The notes: generated from the sequence alone by a model not told the origin. Positions 50,938 to 59,966 are shown, counted from the stretch's first letter. The stretch: DNA of 64,000 bases from Leptospiraceae bacterium (GCA_024233835.1 JACKPC010000003.1:714501-778500), one strand, 5' to 3'. Program-made: numbers and translations.

Positions 50938-53037
50938 ATGGAAAACTCTAAGATTAGTTACAGGTTCATCCTCATCTCCTTACTGTTATTGTTGGCTTCA
51001 GGTTGCAACAAGGCTGCAAATTCCGGAAGTGATAATTTCATACGATTTCTCGCTGTTTCCAGAAATACAAATAGCACCAAGTTGGGTCTATCGATCTCCG
51101 GGACATTAACACAGGATGGTAGGGTATTAAGCAATACTCTTTTGACTACATCTGCAGGGATTTCCACCTCCACCTCTGTCCAGGGAAGAGACGCCTCACA
51201 GGAAGCCATTCGCTGTGTTGATTACAATCTCAATTCCGATGCGGTGACCTGTATGCTTATAATAAAGACTGGCAGTTTGAGCGGAGCTACAGATGGATGC
51301 TTCCATATTTATTACGGTTCGGATTCTAATCTACAGTTAAAGTCCATAGCAACCTTCCATTCTATTAAGGTAGGAACTGAGATTAAGTTTGTGGAAAATA
51401 CCAGTATTCCTTCCGGGGCAAATAAGCTATCTGTATACTCCTGCAATAGCGAAGAAACATTTCTTGCATCTGCAAATCTTACAGATTATAAGAAAACAGA
51501 TGGAGTTATTACAGACAATAATGGTTCTTATAATGTTTTTTTGAGTTCCGGCGAAACTCATACTTTAAAAATTAAAAGAGCGACCGCAGATCTCGGAAAC
51601 ATTACTGTTGACCTGAGTAGTGTTATAACAGAAAGTGAATTACAACAGATAAAGGATAACCCTACAAGCCTTATGGTTACAACTCCTACAGGTCTTACGC
51701 TCAATGTGGTGATTAACAGTATAACAACCGTTGATGCAGAAACGACAGCCACATCTTCTACGAGTACATCTGATGCGACTTCCTCTCCATCTACCTTAAC
51801 AGATACTGTAACAATGATTGATTTAACAACCTTTATTACAGAAACTCAAAATGATAACCAGTTTAGCAACAATACTAACGGAGGAACTCAAAATGATAGC
51901 TATACTATCGGAGGAATTGCTTCCGGGATTGTGGGAACAGGACTTGTATTACAAAACAACTCGGGCGACAACCTTACAGTGACTGCCAATGGCAACTTTA
52001 CCTTTCCAACCCCGGTAAGCAGTGGTTCTGCCTATTCCGTCACGATTCTAACCCAGCCAACCAACCCGACTGCAACCTGTACAGTCAGCAATGGAACGGG
52101 AACGGCAACTGCCAATGTCAGCAATATAGCAATTTCCTGTATTGGAACTTATACTATCGGAGGAACTGCTTCGGGGATTGTGGGAACAGGACTTGTATTA
52201 CAAAACAACTCGGGAGACAACCTCACAGTGACTGCCGGTGGTAGTAGCTTTACCTTTCCAACCTCGGTAAGCAGTGGTTCAGCTTATTCGGTTACGATTC
52301 TAAACCAACCAACCAACCCGGCAGCAACCTGTACAGTCAGCAATGGAACGGGAACGGCAACTGCCAATGTCAGTAATATAACCATTTCCTGTATTTGTGG
52401 AACTGTAACCCGCAATTGGGGAACCTTCACCGACATGTGTGACGGAACTATAAAATTAGAAGTCACTGCCGGAACATGGGGATCAGTTGCCTATTCTGCC
52501 CAGACTCTATATTATGCAAAATGCACACACGGTCAGTCCTTCAACCCAGCAAGTAATGATTGCCGGGGTACAGGAAGTTCCGGAGATAATTATGGAGCGA
52601 CAACAACTCAGTATTGTAGTTCGTATAGTTTTGACTGCAATGGGGGTTCTGTTTCAGGAATTTTATCCCCACCTTTTTTAAATGGTAGCACAAGTACTGC
52701 TTATGATGCCTGCAATGGTTCCAGCCTTACCGGTAAAACAGACTGGCGTGTTCCGGCAAAAGACGAATTACGGCTTCTCGTTGAATGCACTACAAACACA
52801 AATGTTCCGGGTGATGGTCAGGATTGTGGTACGGCTTCACTTGGAGGAACTTCACCTCCGGCAGTTAATAGTCTTTTTTCAGATACTCCAAATCATGCTT
52901 CGAACTACTATTGGTCAGTGAATCCAGATCCATCGAATCCACCCGATATTTCGGTTGTTCTTTTCAATACTGGTGGCATTGTTAGTGTTGGATCGACTAA
53001 TAATAATTACGTTCGTTGTATTCGCACCGGGCCGTAA
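50938..53037 (+). CDS. Lipoprotein with two YTIGG repeats and a DUF1566 domain
   Basis: About 699 residues. The ATG at 50938 gives signal peptide and lipobox ASGC; an upstream TTG at 50926 adds four residues only. The N-terminal region (about 30-300) is Ser/Thr-rich and includes a carbohydrate-binding-like module with 'SCNSEETFLAS'. Two 83-residue modules start 'YTIGGIASGIVG' and 'YTIGGTASGIVG' and end 'TATANVSNI', related to those in the propeller lipoprotein at 47362-48999. A DUF1566/Lcl domain (about 480-699) has 'DWRVPAKDELRLLVEC', 'YYWSVNPDP' and a final 'YVRCIRTGP'. It is intact, although it lies only 135 bases from the IS66 element. Confidence 0.87.
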   Translation: MENSKISYRFILISLLLLLASGCNKAANSGSDNFIRFLAVSRNTNSTKLGLSISGTLTQDGRVLSNTLLTTSAGISTSTSVQGRDASQEAIRCVDYNLNSDAVTCMLIIKTGSLSGATDGCFHIYYGSDSNLQLKSIATFHSIKVGTEIKFVENTSIPSGANKLSVYSCNSEETFLASANLTDYKKTDGVITDNNGSYNVFLSSGETHTLKIKRATADLGNITVDLSSVITESELQQIKDNPTSLMVTTPTGLTLNVVINSITTVDAETTATSSTSTSDATSSPSTLTDTVTMIDLTTFITETQNDNQFSNNTNGGTQNDSYTIGGIASGIVGTGLVLQNNSGDNLTVTANGNFTFPTPVSSGSAYSVTILTQPTNPTATCTVSNGTGTATANVSNIAISCIGTYTIGGTASGIVGTGLVLQNNSGDNLTVTAGGSSFTFPTSVSSGSAYSVTILNQPTNPAATCTVSNGTGTATANVSNITISCICGTVTRNWGTFTDMCDGTIKLEVTAGTWGSVAYSAQTLYYAKCTHGQSFNPASNDCRGTGSSGDNYGATTTQYCSSYSFDCNGGSVSGILSPPFLNGSTSTAYDACNGSSLTGKTDWRVPAKDELRLLVECTTNTNVPGDGQDCGTASLGGTSPPAVNSLFSDTPNHASNYYWSVNPDPSNPPDISVVLFNTGGIVSVGSTNNNYVRCIRTGP
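51901..52398 (+). repeat. Two 249-bp direct repeats inside the DUF1566 lipoprotein gene
   Basis: Copies start with TATACTATCGGAGGA at 51901 and 52150, a spacing of 249 bases (83 codons), and are highly similar throughout. They encode the YTIGG modules. Confidence 0.85.
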
Positions 53038-53233
53038 TGGGATACGCTGCTAATTGGGATGTTGCAGCTACTCACTACAAGTGATTAAGGGTTGGGTGAT
53101 TTTCAGTATGGTGTAGATGAAGCGACACTTTACCGAAAAGGTGAGTATACCAAAACCTTATGAATTTATATCGTAAGCGTTAAAATATACCCACCTTGAA
53201 ATAATAAAAGAATTATGCGAAAGTAAAAGCATA

Positions 53234-53497
53234 ATGGAACATGAAAAAAGATTAGAACATCTATCAAACTGGCAACGAAGCGGGTTGAGTATGTCTGCCT
53301 ACTGTCGGAAAAATTCTCTTCCAGTCTCTACACTACGAACCTGGAAGTCAAAATACTTACCATCCAAAGAGTTATGGAAAGAAGGAAGAATCAAAACTGA
53401 ATCAAAAAACTTTTCCCAGGCAGTTAGTGAGGCAAGTCTGGAAATAGAGATACCGATTAATAAAGAGTTTAAAATTACAATAAGGTATTACTCATGA
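53234..53497 (+). CDS. tnpA: IS66 accessory protein TnpA
   Basis: An 87-residue protein with a helix-turn-helix near the N-terminus ('HLSNWQRSGLSMSAYCRKN', 'LPVSTLRTWKSKY'), typical of IS66 TnpA. It probably binds the element's ends. It overlaps tnpB by 4 bases, showing translational coupling. It starts 38 bases inside the left terminal repeat. Confidence 0.85.
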   Translation: MEHEKRLEHLSNWQRSGLSMSAYCRKNSLPVSTLRTWKSKYLPSKELWKEGRIKTESKNFSQAVSEASLEIEIPINKEFKITIRYYS

Positions 53498-53832
53498 TAT
53501 TTAGAAATCCACAGAGATTAAAGATATATTTTTATGATAAGCCAGTAGACATGAGGAAGTCATGGAATGGTCTGATAGCACTTGTGAAAGAAAGCATGTG
53601 TCTCAATTTGTTTTCAGAAAGTCTATTTGTTTTTTCTGGTAGGAGTGGCAAGCAGGTAAAGATACTTTACTGGGATGGGAATGGTTTCTGTATCTGGATG
53701 AAGAAATTAGAGCAGGGAAAATTTCTATCCTTTAAAAAAGAAGGTTATGCTTTGAGCAAGAGAGAGTTGGATTTATTTCTGAGTGGTGTAGATATGAGAA
53801 AAAAACATCAGGAATTGCATTTTCAACAATAA
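53494..53832 (+). CDS. tnpB: IS66 Orf2-family protein TnpB
   Basis: A 112-residue protein with the IS66 Orf2 signature: 'YDKPVDMRKSWNGLIALV', 'LFVFSGRSGKQVKILYWDGNGFCIW' (two parts) and 'KKLEQGKF'. It is required for transposition of IS66 elements, though its biochemical role is unknown. Length is normal; start overlaps the tnpA stop, and tnpC follows after 43 bases. Confidence 0.93.
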   Translation: MIFRNPQRLKIYFYDKPVDMRKSWNGLIALVKESMCLNLFSESLFVFSGRSGKQVKILYWDGNGFCIWMKKLEQGKFLSFKKEGYALSKRELDLFLSGVDMRKKHQELHFQQ

Positions 53833-53875
53833 AAAAGCTGTACAAAAAGAATAAGGATAATATTCACTTATACTC

Positions 53876-55453
53876 ATGCTGGAAAGCTTACCTGATGATA
53901 TTTTAACTTTAAAGCAAAAAATCTTGGATTTAAGTGCAGAAAAGAACTCTATAGAGGAGAAATTTAAAAATTCACAAAACAAGATTTTACAGTTAGAGAA
54001 TGAAATTAAGGATTACAGGCGGATTTTGTTTGGAGCAAAATCCGAAAAGATGAGTCTTTTAGAATATGAGCAGTATCTTTTGTTTAATGAAGCAGAACAT
54101 GGTCTTGATGATGAATCTGAATTATTTGAAGGCCTTAAAGAATCCCATGTAAGAGAACACAGGAGAAAGGGGCGAAGAAAGATTTCAAAAGATATACCTC
54201 GAAAAGAAATTGTTCATGATGTAGAGGAAGAAGAAAAAATCTGCAATTGTGGTTGCAGGATGCATCAGCTCCCGGATGAGATTTCTGAGAATTTAGTAAT
54301 GATTCCAGCAAAACTGTATGTAGAGAGGCATATATACAGAAGATACGCCTGTAAAGGTTGTGAAGGTGACGAGAGAGACGAAGCAGGGAAAATTATCCTC
54401 ACAGCAAAGAGACCTGAATCGCTCTTGCCGGGAAGTATTTTATCACCCTCCTTAATGGCCTATGTTCTGGTATCAAAAGTTGTTGACCACATTCCCTTTT
54501 ATAGAATGAGTAAAATATTTTATAGGTATGGTCTGGAAATTCCAAGAGCAACTATTTCAAACTGGGTAGTTGGAGTATATGAGAAATATAAAGAATTCTT
54601 CTCATTTCTCAATAAGTATCTATTGAAAGGGCCCATAATAGGGATAGATGAAACAAGTCTCCAGGTTTTCAAAGAAGCCGGGCGGAAGAATACCACAAAA
54701 TCATTCATGTGGGTTCTACGCGGTGGAACCGTTTCTAAAAGAATTATTCTTTTTCAATATTCACCTACGAGAAGTGCGGAATTCTTAAAAAATGAGTTAA
54801 AAGATTATACAGGTTTCGTTCAAACAGACGGTTATGAAAGCTATGATACACATTTAGCTTCTAATGAGAATATTATTCTTTCGGAATGTATGGCACATGT
54901 AAGAAGAAAGTTTTATAAGCTATATCATTCAACAAAAGATAGGGTTGCAGCAAAAGTATTGTATCTGATAAAAAAATTGTATGAGGTTGAAAAGCAAATT
55001 AAAAAATTAGAACTTTATGAAAAAGAAGAATATCAGAAAATTGTAGAAATCCGTCAAACAAAAGCAAAACCTGTATTTTTAGAACTCGAAGCATATCTGA
55101 AAGAACAGGCAATTCGTTTACCGAAAGAATTTGGAGTTGGTAAGCCTATTCAATATGCTTTAAACAGATGGGAAAAATTACGACCTTATCTCCAACATGG
55201 AGAAATCTATATCGATAACAACTTTGTGGAAAATGCTATTCGCCCTTTTGTTGTAGGACGAAAAAACTGGATGTTCTCAGGCTCTCCTCGTGGAGCAGAA
55301 GCTACCGCTTTCTGGTTCTCTTTTTTGGAAACATGTAAAGCCAATAATAAAGAACCATATGAAACTTTACTCGATTTCCTTGAAAAATTACCACTTTGCA
55401 AAAATTCAAAAGATTGTGAAAGAATTTTCTCTGAGGTTATGGGGTGGGTATAA
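53876..55453 (+). CDS. tnpC: IS66 transposase TnpC
   Basis: DDE transposase of 525 residues. An N-terminal coiled coil (about 5-50) with 'RILFGAKSEKM' is followed by a Cys-rich zinc-finger-like part (CNCGC, 'RYACKGCEG', about 120-165) and then the catalytic core: Asp in 'IIGIDETSL' (about 257), Asp in 'QTDGYESYD' (about 316) and Glu in 'NNFVENAIRPF' (about 450). The C-terminal 'SPRGAEATAFWFSFLETCKANN' block (in parts) is standard. The stop is in the right terminal repeat. Nothing is missing, so it is probably functional. Confidence 0.95.
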   Translation: MLESLPDDILTLKQKILDLSAEKNSIEEKFKNSQNKILQLENEIKDYRRILFGAKSEKMSLLEYEQYLLFNEAEHGLDDESELFEGLKESHVREHRRKGRRKISKDIPRKEIVHDVEEEEKICNCGCRMHQLPDEISENLVMIPAKLYVERHIYRRYACKGCEGDERDEAGKIILTAKRPESLLPGSILSPSLMAYVLVSKVVDHIPFYRMSKIFYRYGLEIPRATISNWVVGVYEKYKEFFSFLNKYLLKGPIIGIDETSLQVFKEAGRKNTTKSFMWVLRGGTVSKRIILFQYSPTRSAEFLKNELKDYTGFVQTDGYESYDTHLASNENIILSECMAHVRRKFYKLYHSTKDRVAAKVLYLIKKLYEVEKQIKKLELYEKEEYQKIVEIRQTKAKPVFLELEAYLKEQAIRLPKEFGVGKPIQYALNRWEKLRPYLQHGEIYIDNNFVENAIRPFVVGRKNWMFSGSPRGAEATAFWFSFLETCKANNKEPYETLLDFLEKLPLCKNSKDCERIFSEVMGWV

Positions 55454-55465
55454 TTTAACGCTTAC

Positions 55466-56035
55466 TCCTGTACAACCAATAACGCTTATTGGAGTTCCAC
55501 TACGAGGTCGAGTCTTACTTCCTACTCGTGGTTCGTCAATTTCAATGACGGCTTTGTCAGCAACAACCCTAAGACGGGTTATAATTATGTTCGTTGTGTA
55601 TCCGGACCCTCAGAGGGGACTGTATCCTTTACGGACAACGGTGATGGAACTATAACAGATTCGATTACAGGGCTTATCTGGCAGAAGTGTGGACTTGGCA
55701 GAAATAATGATTCAAGTTGTAGTGATGATACAGGAGTAGCAGATATCACCTCATGGCAATCTGCGATAGACTATTGTAATAATTTAAATCTTGGTTCAAT
55801 AACAAACTGGAGACTACCCAATCGAAATGAGTTGCAAAGCATTGTAGATTATACTACAGATAGCCCTGCAATCGATACTACTGCTTTTCCTGCAACAGCC
55901 TCTACCTATTATTGGAGTTCTACTACGAAGTCGAGTTTTACTGGTACCGCGTGGTACGTCGATTTCGATGAAGGCAAAATCTACCAGGGCTTTAAGACGA
56001 GTAGTTATGATGTTCGTTGTGTATCCGGACCGTAG
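55466..56035 (+). pseudogene. 5'-truncated DUF1566 (Lcl) gene remnant at the IS66 right end
   Basis: From the first base after the IS66 right repeat one frame stays open to TAG at 56033-56035. It encodes the end of one DUF1566 domain ('NNAYWSSTTRSS', 'YNYVRCVSGP') and one full further domain ('DNGDGTITDSITGLIWQK', 'NWRLPNRNELQSIVDY', 'YYWSSTT', 'YDVRCVSGP'). Signal peptide and upstream modules are gone. The left flank of the IS does not encode the missing part, so the 5' half was lost in the event that removed the target duplication. The frame happens to continue that of tnpC past its stop. Only short internal starts remain. Confidence 0.85.
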
Positions 56036-56123
56036 TTAGGGAGTTATGGATGAGGAGAGCCGAATGTTTTATAAAAAATATGAAAATTCGATAGTATTAA
56101 GTAAAGGAAATATTATAATAACT

Positions 56124-57392
56124 ATGAGTAAACTCTACATCATCCTTCTTTTGTCTGTCCCTATTTTTCCGGATACCTTATTCTTGAAAAGCGGTAAAAA
56201 GTATGAGAATGTCATTGTTAAAATCCAGGTACAATCCCTTAAAGTGTCTTTTCAGAATCAGAGTTCACTGGAATTTGAGAAAAAACTGGTAAAAACCTTA
56301 AAGATACGACCTGTAAATTGGCCTTCAAAAAATTCAAAAAAAGCTATAAAAGAAGAAAGACTTCGGGTGGCAGAAATCCTGATGACTAATACAAATTGGA
56401 AGCCGAAAGAAGGGGAAAAACCAAGACTTGCCATTCTACCCTTTGAGGATACAAGCCGGGTCTCCAAAGCAGAAGCCAAACTATATTCACAGTTAATTAA
56501 GGCCAGTATCATTCAGAAAAAGGTTTTTCATGTCGTCGATGAAGTGAGTTTTTTAAAGGCTATCCGCGAAGGTAAATGTAATGATAAGAAATGTGCCGGG
56601 GAAATCGCTGAAAAGTTTAAAGCGAATAAACTACTTGTAGGTAGTATTTCACGGATAGGTAAGGATATCTATATCAGCGGTGATGTGATTGATATTCATA
56701 AGCGTACTGTGGATTTCTCTGAGACGGTAAAAATTGAATCCGGGGGCGATATCCGGGAGTCTATTGAGGAATTTTCCCGTTTGATAACAGGAGGAACACT
56801 CGAATACTGGAACTATGAGGCACTGAATCCCTACCAGGGAGAGCCATCCCACATTCCCTATCTCTGGCGTTCGACAATTTTGCCCGGCTTCGGACAATGG
56901 CATAAAAACCAACCCTTTCGAGGAGGCTTGTATTTCTCTCTTTTTGCAGGTAGTCTTGTATATTTAAACTCAAAGAAAAATGTGTACAATTCAAATTATT
57001 CTTCTTTTGAAAATGCAAAAAAACTCTCTTACCTTCCCGGGTCTATAACAGGAGTTCCTTCTATTTATCTCTTTTTATATGCTGAATCTTCCAGAAATAG
57101 TGTTAAGACATCTTCCCGTGCCGCAGATGCTACCGTTACCCTTGCATTAGCCATTTATTTAATGAATGTCATTGATGCCTATGTGATAGATATACCTAAT
57201 GATGTGCTTATAGAAGAAGGCGAACAACCCTCATCTCCTTCCGAACCAGCATCTCCCGAAACACCTTCACAGGAACAGGGGTTTCACTTTTTTCTTTTCC
57301 CCCAGGACAAATTTGCTACATTTTCCTATCCTTCTCTCTCAACTATGAAAGCAGGAAGAAGCATGGAAGTAAGCTATACCTACAGGTTCTAA
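56124..57392 (+). CDS. Secreted protein with DUF5683-like C-terminal membrane domain
   Basis: About 422 residues. The ATG at 56124 starts a clear signal peptide ('IILLLSVPIFPDTLFLKSG') that lines up with the start of the paralogue at 10736-11902. An ATG at 56046 has a better ribosome-binding site (AGGGAG) but would put 26 hydrophilic residues before the signal. The central domain (about 95-240) has 'PRLAILPFEDTSRV', 'GKCNDKKCAGEIAEKF' and 'KLLVGSISRIGKDIYISG', the layout of periplasmic CsgG/TolB-like proteins. Then 'WRSTILPGFGQWHKNQ' opens the two-helix membrane domain, and the end is 'EVSYTYRF'. Function unknown; probably an envelope assembly or secretion factor. Confidence 0.7.
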   Translation: MSKLYIILLLSVPIFPDTLFLKSGKKYENVIVKIQVQSLKVSFQNQSSLEFEKKLVKTLKIRPVNWPSKNSKKAIKEERLRVAEILMTNTNWKPKEGEKPRLAILPFEDTSRVSKAEAKLYSQLIKASIIQKKVFHVVDEVSFLKAIREGKCNDKKCAGEIAEKFKANKLLVGSISRIGKDIYISGDVIDIHKRTVDFSETVKIESGGDIRESIEEFSRLITGGTLEYWNYEALNPYQGEPSHIPYLWRSTILPGFGQWHKNQPFRGGLYFSLFAGSLVYLNSKKNVYNSNYSSFENAKKLSYLPGSITGVPSIYLFLYAESSRNSVKTSSRAADATVTLALAIYLMNVIDAYVIDIPNDVLIEEGEQPSSPSEPASPETPSQEQGFHFFLFPQDKFATFSYPSLSTMKAGRSMEVSYTYRF

Positions 57393-57396
57393 AAGT

Positions 57397-57438
57397 GTAA
57401 GTCATGCGAGTTCTCAATATCATTTTTGTTCTTCTTCA
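57397..57438 (+). repeat. Lipoprotein-leader direct repeat, copy 1
   Basis: 42 bases beginning GTAAGTCATGCGAGTTCTC match 59199-59240 at 39 of 42 positions. An ATG inside (57404) opens a 19-codon reading, MRVLNIIFVLL..., that stops at 57460. The two copies flank the DUF1703 gene. Confidence 0.85.
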
Positions 57439-57527
57439 CCTGAAATTTTTTCGGTTTTGACAGGATCGCATAATCAAACCCTGCTTTACACTTGACAAAA
57501 AGTAGATTTTCACTCAGGCTATCCCCT

Positions 57528-59105
57528 ATGAAGCGGCTACCCCTGGGAATTCAGACATTTTCTAAACTTATTTTAGAAAACCACTATTACGTGGATAAAA
57601 CAGAATTCGTCTATAAACTCGCTAATATAGGCACATACTTCTTTCTCTCCCGCCCCCGCAGGTTTGGAAAAAGTTCCTTTTTAGATACCCTGAAGGAAGC
57701 ATTTGAAGGAAATGAAAAGATTTTCAAAGGTTTGTTTTTAGAAAAGAACTGGGACTGGTCTAAAAAATACCCTGTGATTAAAATCAGCTTTGGCGGAGGG
57801 CTTATGCAGACTCCCGAACAGGTTGATGAAATTATTCATGGTATTCTCCGTTACAACCAGAGAAATCTGGGCATATCCTGTGAGAAGGGATTGCCTGCAT
57901 CTGTATGTTTGAAAGAATTAATTGAACAGAGTTCCAAACAATTTAAAGAAAAAGTAGTCGTTCTGATTGATGAATATGATAAACCCATTTTGGATAATAT
58001 AGAAAAAGAAGAAACCGCTATCAAAATTAGAGAAATCTTAAAAGGGTTTTATTCTGTTATCAAAGATTCAGATTCTTACATCAGGTTTGTATTTATAACC
58101 GGTGTGAGTAAGTTTTCCAAAGTGAATCTATTTAGTGGCCTGAATAATCTAACAGACATTACCTTAGATCCACGTTTTTCTACTATTTGTGGATACACTC
58201 AGAATGAATTGGAAGATACCTTTCAGGAGCAACTTTCCGGTATTTCTCTGGAAGAGCTGAAAGAGTGGTACAATGGTTATAGTTTTGATGGAACAAAAGT
58301 ATATAACCCCTTTGATGTATTGCATTTACTAGATAAAAGAACTTTTAAAAACTACTGGTTTGAAACGGGCACTCCTACTTTTTTAATCAAGCTCATCGAA
58401 AAAAGAAAATTCCCGATTCCAAAATTAGAGGATATAGAACTCACAGAGACTTCTTTAAATAGCTTTGATGTGGGTTCAATAGAACTCGAAGCTCTTTTGT
58501 TCCAAACCGGTTATTTGACGATTAAAGAAATAGAAAGATTAGGGGATATGATTATCTATCATTTAGTCTATCCCAATAAAGAAGTAAAGAGTAGCCTGAG
58601 TGATTCTATTTTGAAGTATCTTGCAAATAGCTTTAGTACGGATAAAGAAAGAAATAAAAGCACACTATTCAAATTATTACACAAAGGCGATGTTGGAGGA
58701 TTAAAAGAACTGTTCCACTCCTTCTTCGCCTCGATTCCTTACAACTGGTATACGGGTAATACGATAGCCGACTACGAAGGCTACTATGCATCTGTCTTTT
58801 ACACTTATTTCACAGCAACCGGTGTTGAGGTTCATGTGGAAGATGTAACCAATCTCGGCAGAATAGATATGGTTGCCATTCTCAATGGTCATTGCTATGT
58901 TTTGGAATTCAAGGTGAACGAACTAACACCAAAAGGTAGTGCCCTTGCGCAGATCAAAGAAAAAAAATACCACGAGAAATATATAGGTTATGAAAGTTCA
59001 CACCTTTATTCCGGATCAGTAAAAAGCATATATCTAATCGGTGTGGAGTTCAACAAAACAGACAGAAACATCACGTCATTTGATTGGGAAGAGGTGGTAT
59101 GCTAA
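57528..59105 (+). CDS. AAA-ATPase-like protein with DUF1703 PD-(D/E)xK nuclease domain
   Basis: About 525 residues. The N-terminal AAA_34-type ATPase domain (about 1-290) starts 'MKRLPLGIQTFSKLI' with 'YYVDKTEFVYKL', and has a modified P-loop 'FFLSRPRRFGKSSF' and Walker B 'VVLIDEYDKPILD'. The C-terminal DUF1703 domain has the nuclease-like core 'GRIDMVAIL' then 'YVLEFKVNE' (about 455-475). The ATG at 57528 matches the family start; an upstream TTG at 57492 does not. These genes occur in many copies in some genomes and are suspected to be mobile or defence related, but their function is not established. Flanking 42-bp direct repeats suggest insertion here. Confidence 0.85.
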   Translation: MKRLPLGIQTFSKLILENHYYVDKTEFVYKLANIGTYFFLSRPRRFGKSSFLDTLKEAFEGNEKIFKGLFLEKNWDWSKKYPVIKISFGGGLMQTPEQVDEIIHGILRYNQRNLGISCEKGLPASVCLKELIEQSSKQFKEKVVVLIDEYDKPILDNIEKEETAIKIREILKGFYSVIKDSDSYIRFVFITGVSKFSKVNLFSGLNNLTDITLDPRFSTICGYTQNELEDTFQEQLSGISLEELKEWYNGYSFDGTKVYNPFDVLHLLDKRTFKNYWFETGTPTFLIKLIEKRKFPIPKLEDIELTETSLNSFDVGSIELEALLFQTGYLTIKEIERLGDMIIYHLVYPNKEVKSSLSDSILKYLANSFSTDKERNKSTLFKLLHKGDVGGLKELFHSFFASIPYNWYTGNTIADYEGYYASVFYTYFTATGVEVHVEDVTNLGRIDMVAILNGHCYVLEFKVNELTPKGSALAQIKEKKYHEKYIGYESSHLYSGSVKSIYLIGVEFNKTDRNITSFDWEEVVC

Positions 59106-59198
59106 TTACTATTCCCTATTGGATGTTTTACTTATATTCGCTTTTTTACTCAATTAAATTCTTGATTTGATAATTCAATTAGTCTAACTTAGCAATAG

Positions 59199-59240
59199 GT
59201 AAGTCATGCGAGTTCTCTATATCATTCTTATTCTTCTTCA
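59199..59240 (+). repeat. Lipoprotein-leader direct repeat, copy 2
   Basis: Matches 57397-57438 at 39 of 42 positions, 1,802 bases apart, and begins the leader relic at 59206-59307. Confidence 0.85.
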
Positions 59241-59307
59241 GGCCTGTACCTTTTTCCCTGTCCCCGAAAGAGAAATACCTTTTATAAGCTATTTCTTAAG
59301 TTCCTAA
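59206..59307 (+). pseudogene. Truncated lipoprotein leader (33 codons)
   Basis: ATG at 59206 gives MRVLYIILILLQACTFF and stops after 33 residues. The signal peptide and lipobox LQAC are intact but there is no mature domain, so this looks like the start of a lipoprotein gene whose body has decayed or moved. The remainder of the 351-base gap between the DUF1703 gene and 59457 contains nothing else I recognise. Confidence 0.55.
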
Positions 59308-59456
59308 AATATTACCCCTCTGTCTGTGATGCTCTGACTATCACAAAAGATAATATATTGGTTTCGGATGGCAATCTCTCTTGATAGGACGTGCTGTAAA
59401 AAAACTTCCTCTCGATTGTTCATGACCAATTCAGATACACACTGAACACGATTTCT

Positions 59457-59894
59457 TTATTCCATCAGGTAAACTAAATCAATTTGAATCGTATTTACGC
59501 CGGGCTTCAATGTAAACTCTGCTTTTTCATAGCTCGGTGGTCCGAAATTAGACGGTGGATTATTAGAAAAACCATATCCTTCTTTGGGAATCCCTATCAT
59601 GTTTGTGTCTAACTTATTATTGTTATTCTCATCATGAATAAGGGCGATAGCATATTTTTTGCAGGGTAAGCTTACATTTGCAAGCGATTCATTTGCCTTT
59701 ATTACAATTTTTTTGTATGGTTTTGAATTTGCAAAATTCTTAACCTTTTTATTATGAATCCCTATTAAGATATTGCCTTTCTGGTTATGAACTTTTTTTA
59801 GTTCTATTTTCAACTCACAGGTTGTGGGTTTTTCTGCAAAGATACTAAATGGGGATACGATACCCAGTAAAAGAAATAAAATTCCGATTTTCAT
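59457..59894 (-). CDS. Exported DUF2141-family protein (copy 4)
   Basis: About 145 residues. The ATG at 59894 is chosen because AAAGGAG lies upstream and a signal peptide follows at once (ending FAEKP); the longer reading from 60032 runs through the upstream hairpin. The mature part is one DUF2141 beta-sandwich: 'IELKKVHNQKGNILIGIHNK', 'YAIALIHDENNNNKLD' and 'GIPKEGYGFSNN'. Unlike the other copies it is not a lipoprotein, so it is probably periplasmic or secreted. The HDENNNNKLD loop could bind calcium. It is last in the run and separated from the others by 149 bases containing a hairpin. Confidence 0.8.
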   Translation of the reverse strand: MKIGILFLLLGIVSPFSIFAEKPTTCELKIELKKVHNQKGNILIGIHNKKVKNFANSKPYKKIVIKANESLANVSLPCKKYAIALIHDENNNNKLDTNMIGIPKEGYGFSNNPPSNFGPPSYEKAEFTLKPGVNTIQIDLVYLME

Positions 59895-59966
59895 TCTATG
59901 CTCCTTTCTATTGTTTAATAAACTTATACACAATATTTGTAAATCCTCATTTTTTTCGGGAAGTAA

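Larger units (their letters stand above)
53173..55465 (+). mobile_element. Complete IS66-family insertion sequence (about 2.3 kb)
   Basis: Bounded by 23-bp terminal inverted repeats: left 53173-53195, starting GTAAGCGTTAAAATATACCC, and right 55443-55465, ending TAATTTAACGCTTAC, with one mismatch. It carries tnpA, tnpB and tnpC in the usual order. The last ORF stops inside the right repeat. The 8-base flanks (TTTATATC left, TCCTGTAC right) do not match, so the target duplication expected for IS66 is missing; a deletion or recombination next to the element is implied. All three genes look intact, so it may be active. Confidence 0.93.

Noticed and set aside
53165..55473. 8-base target duplication around IS66
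   Set aside because: TTTATATC and TCCTGTAC do not match.
18813..56035. DUF1566 proteins as targets of a diversity-generating retroelement
   Set aside because: C-type-lectin-like domains are known DGR targets, but I see no reverse transcriptase and no template repeat, so there is no support here.
53876..56035. Fusion of IS66 transposase to DUF1566 through stop-codon readthrough
   Set aside because: The frames agree after TAA at 55451-55453, but a one-in-three chance match needs no explanation and no recoding signal is seen.
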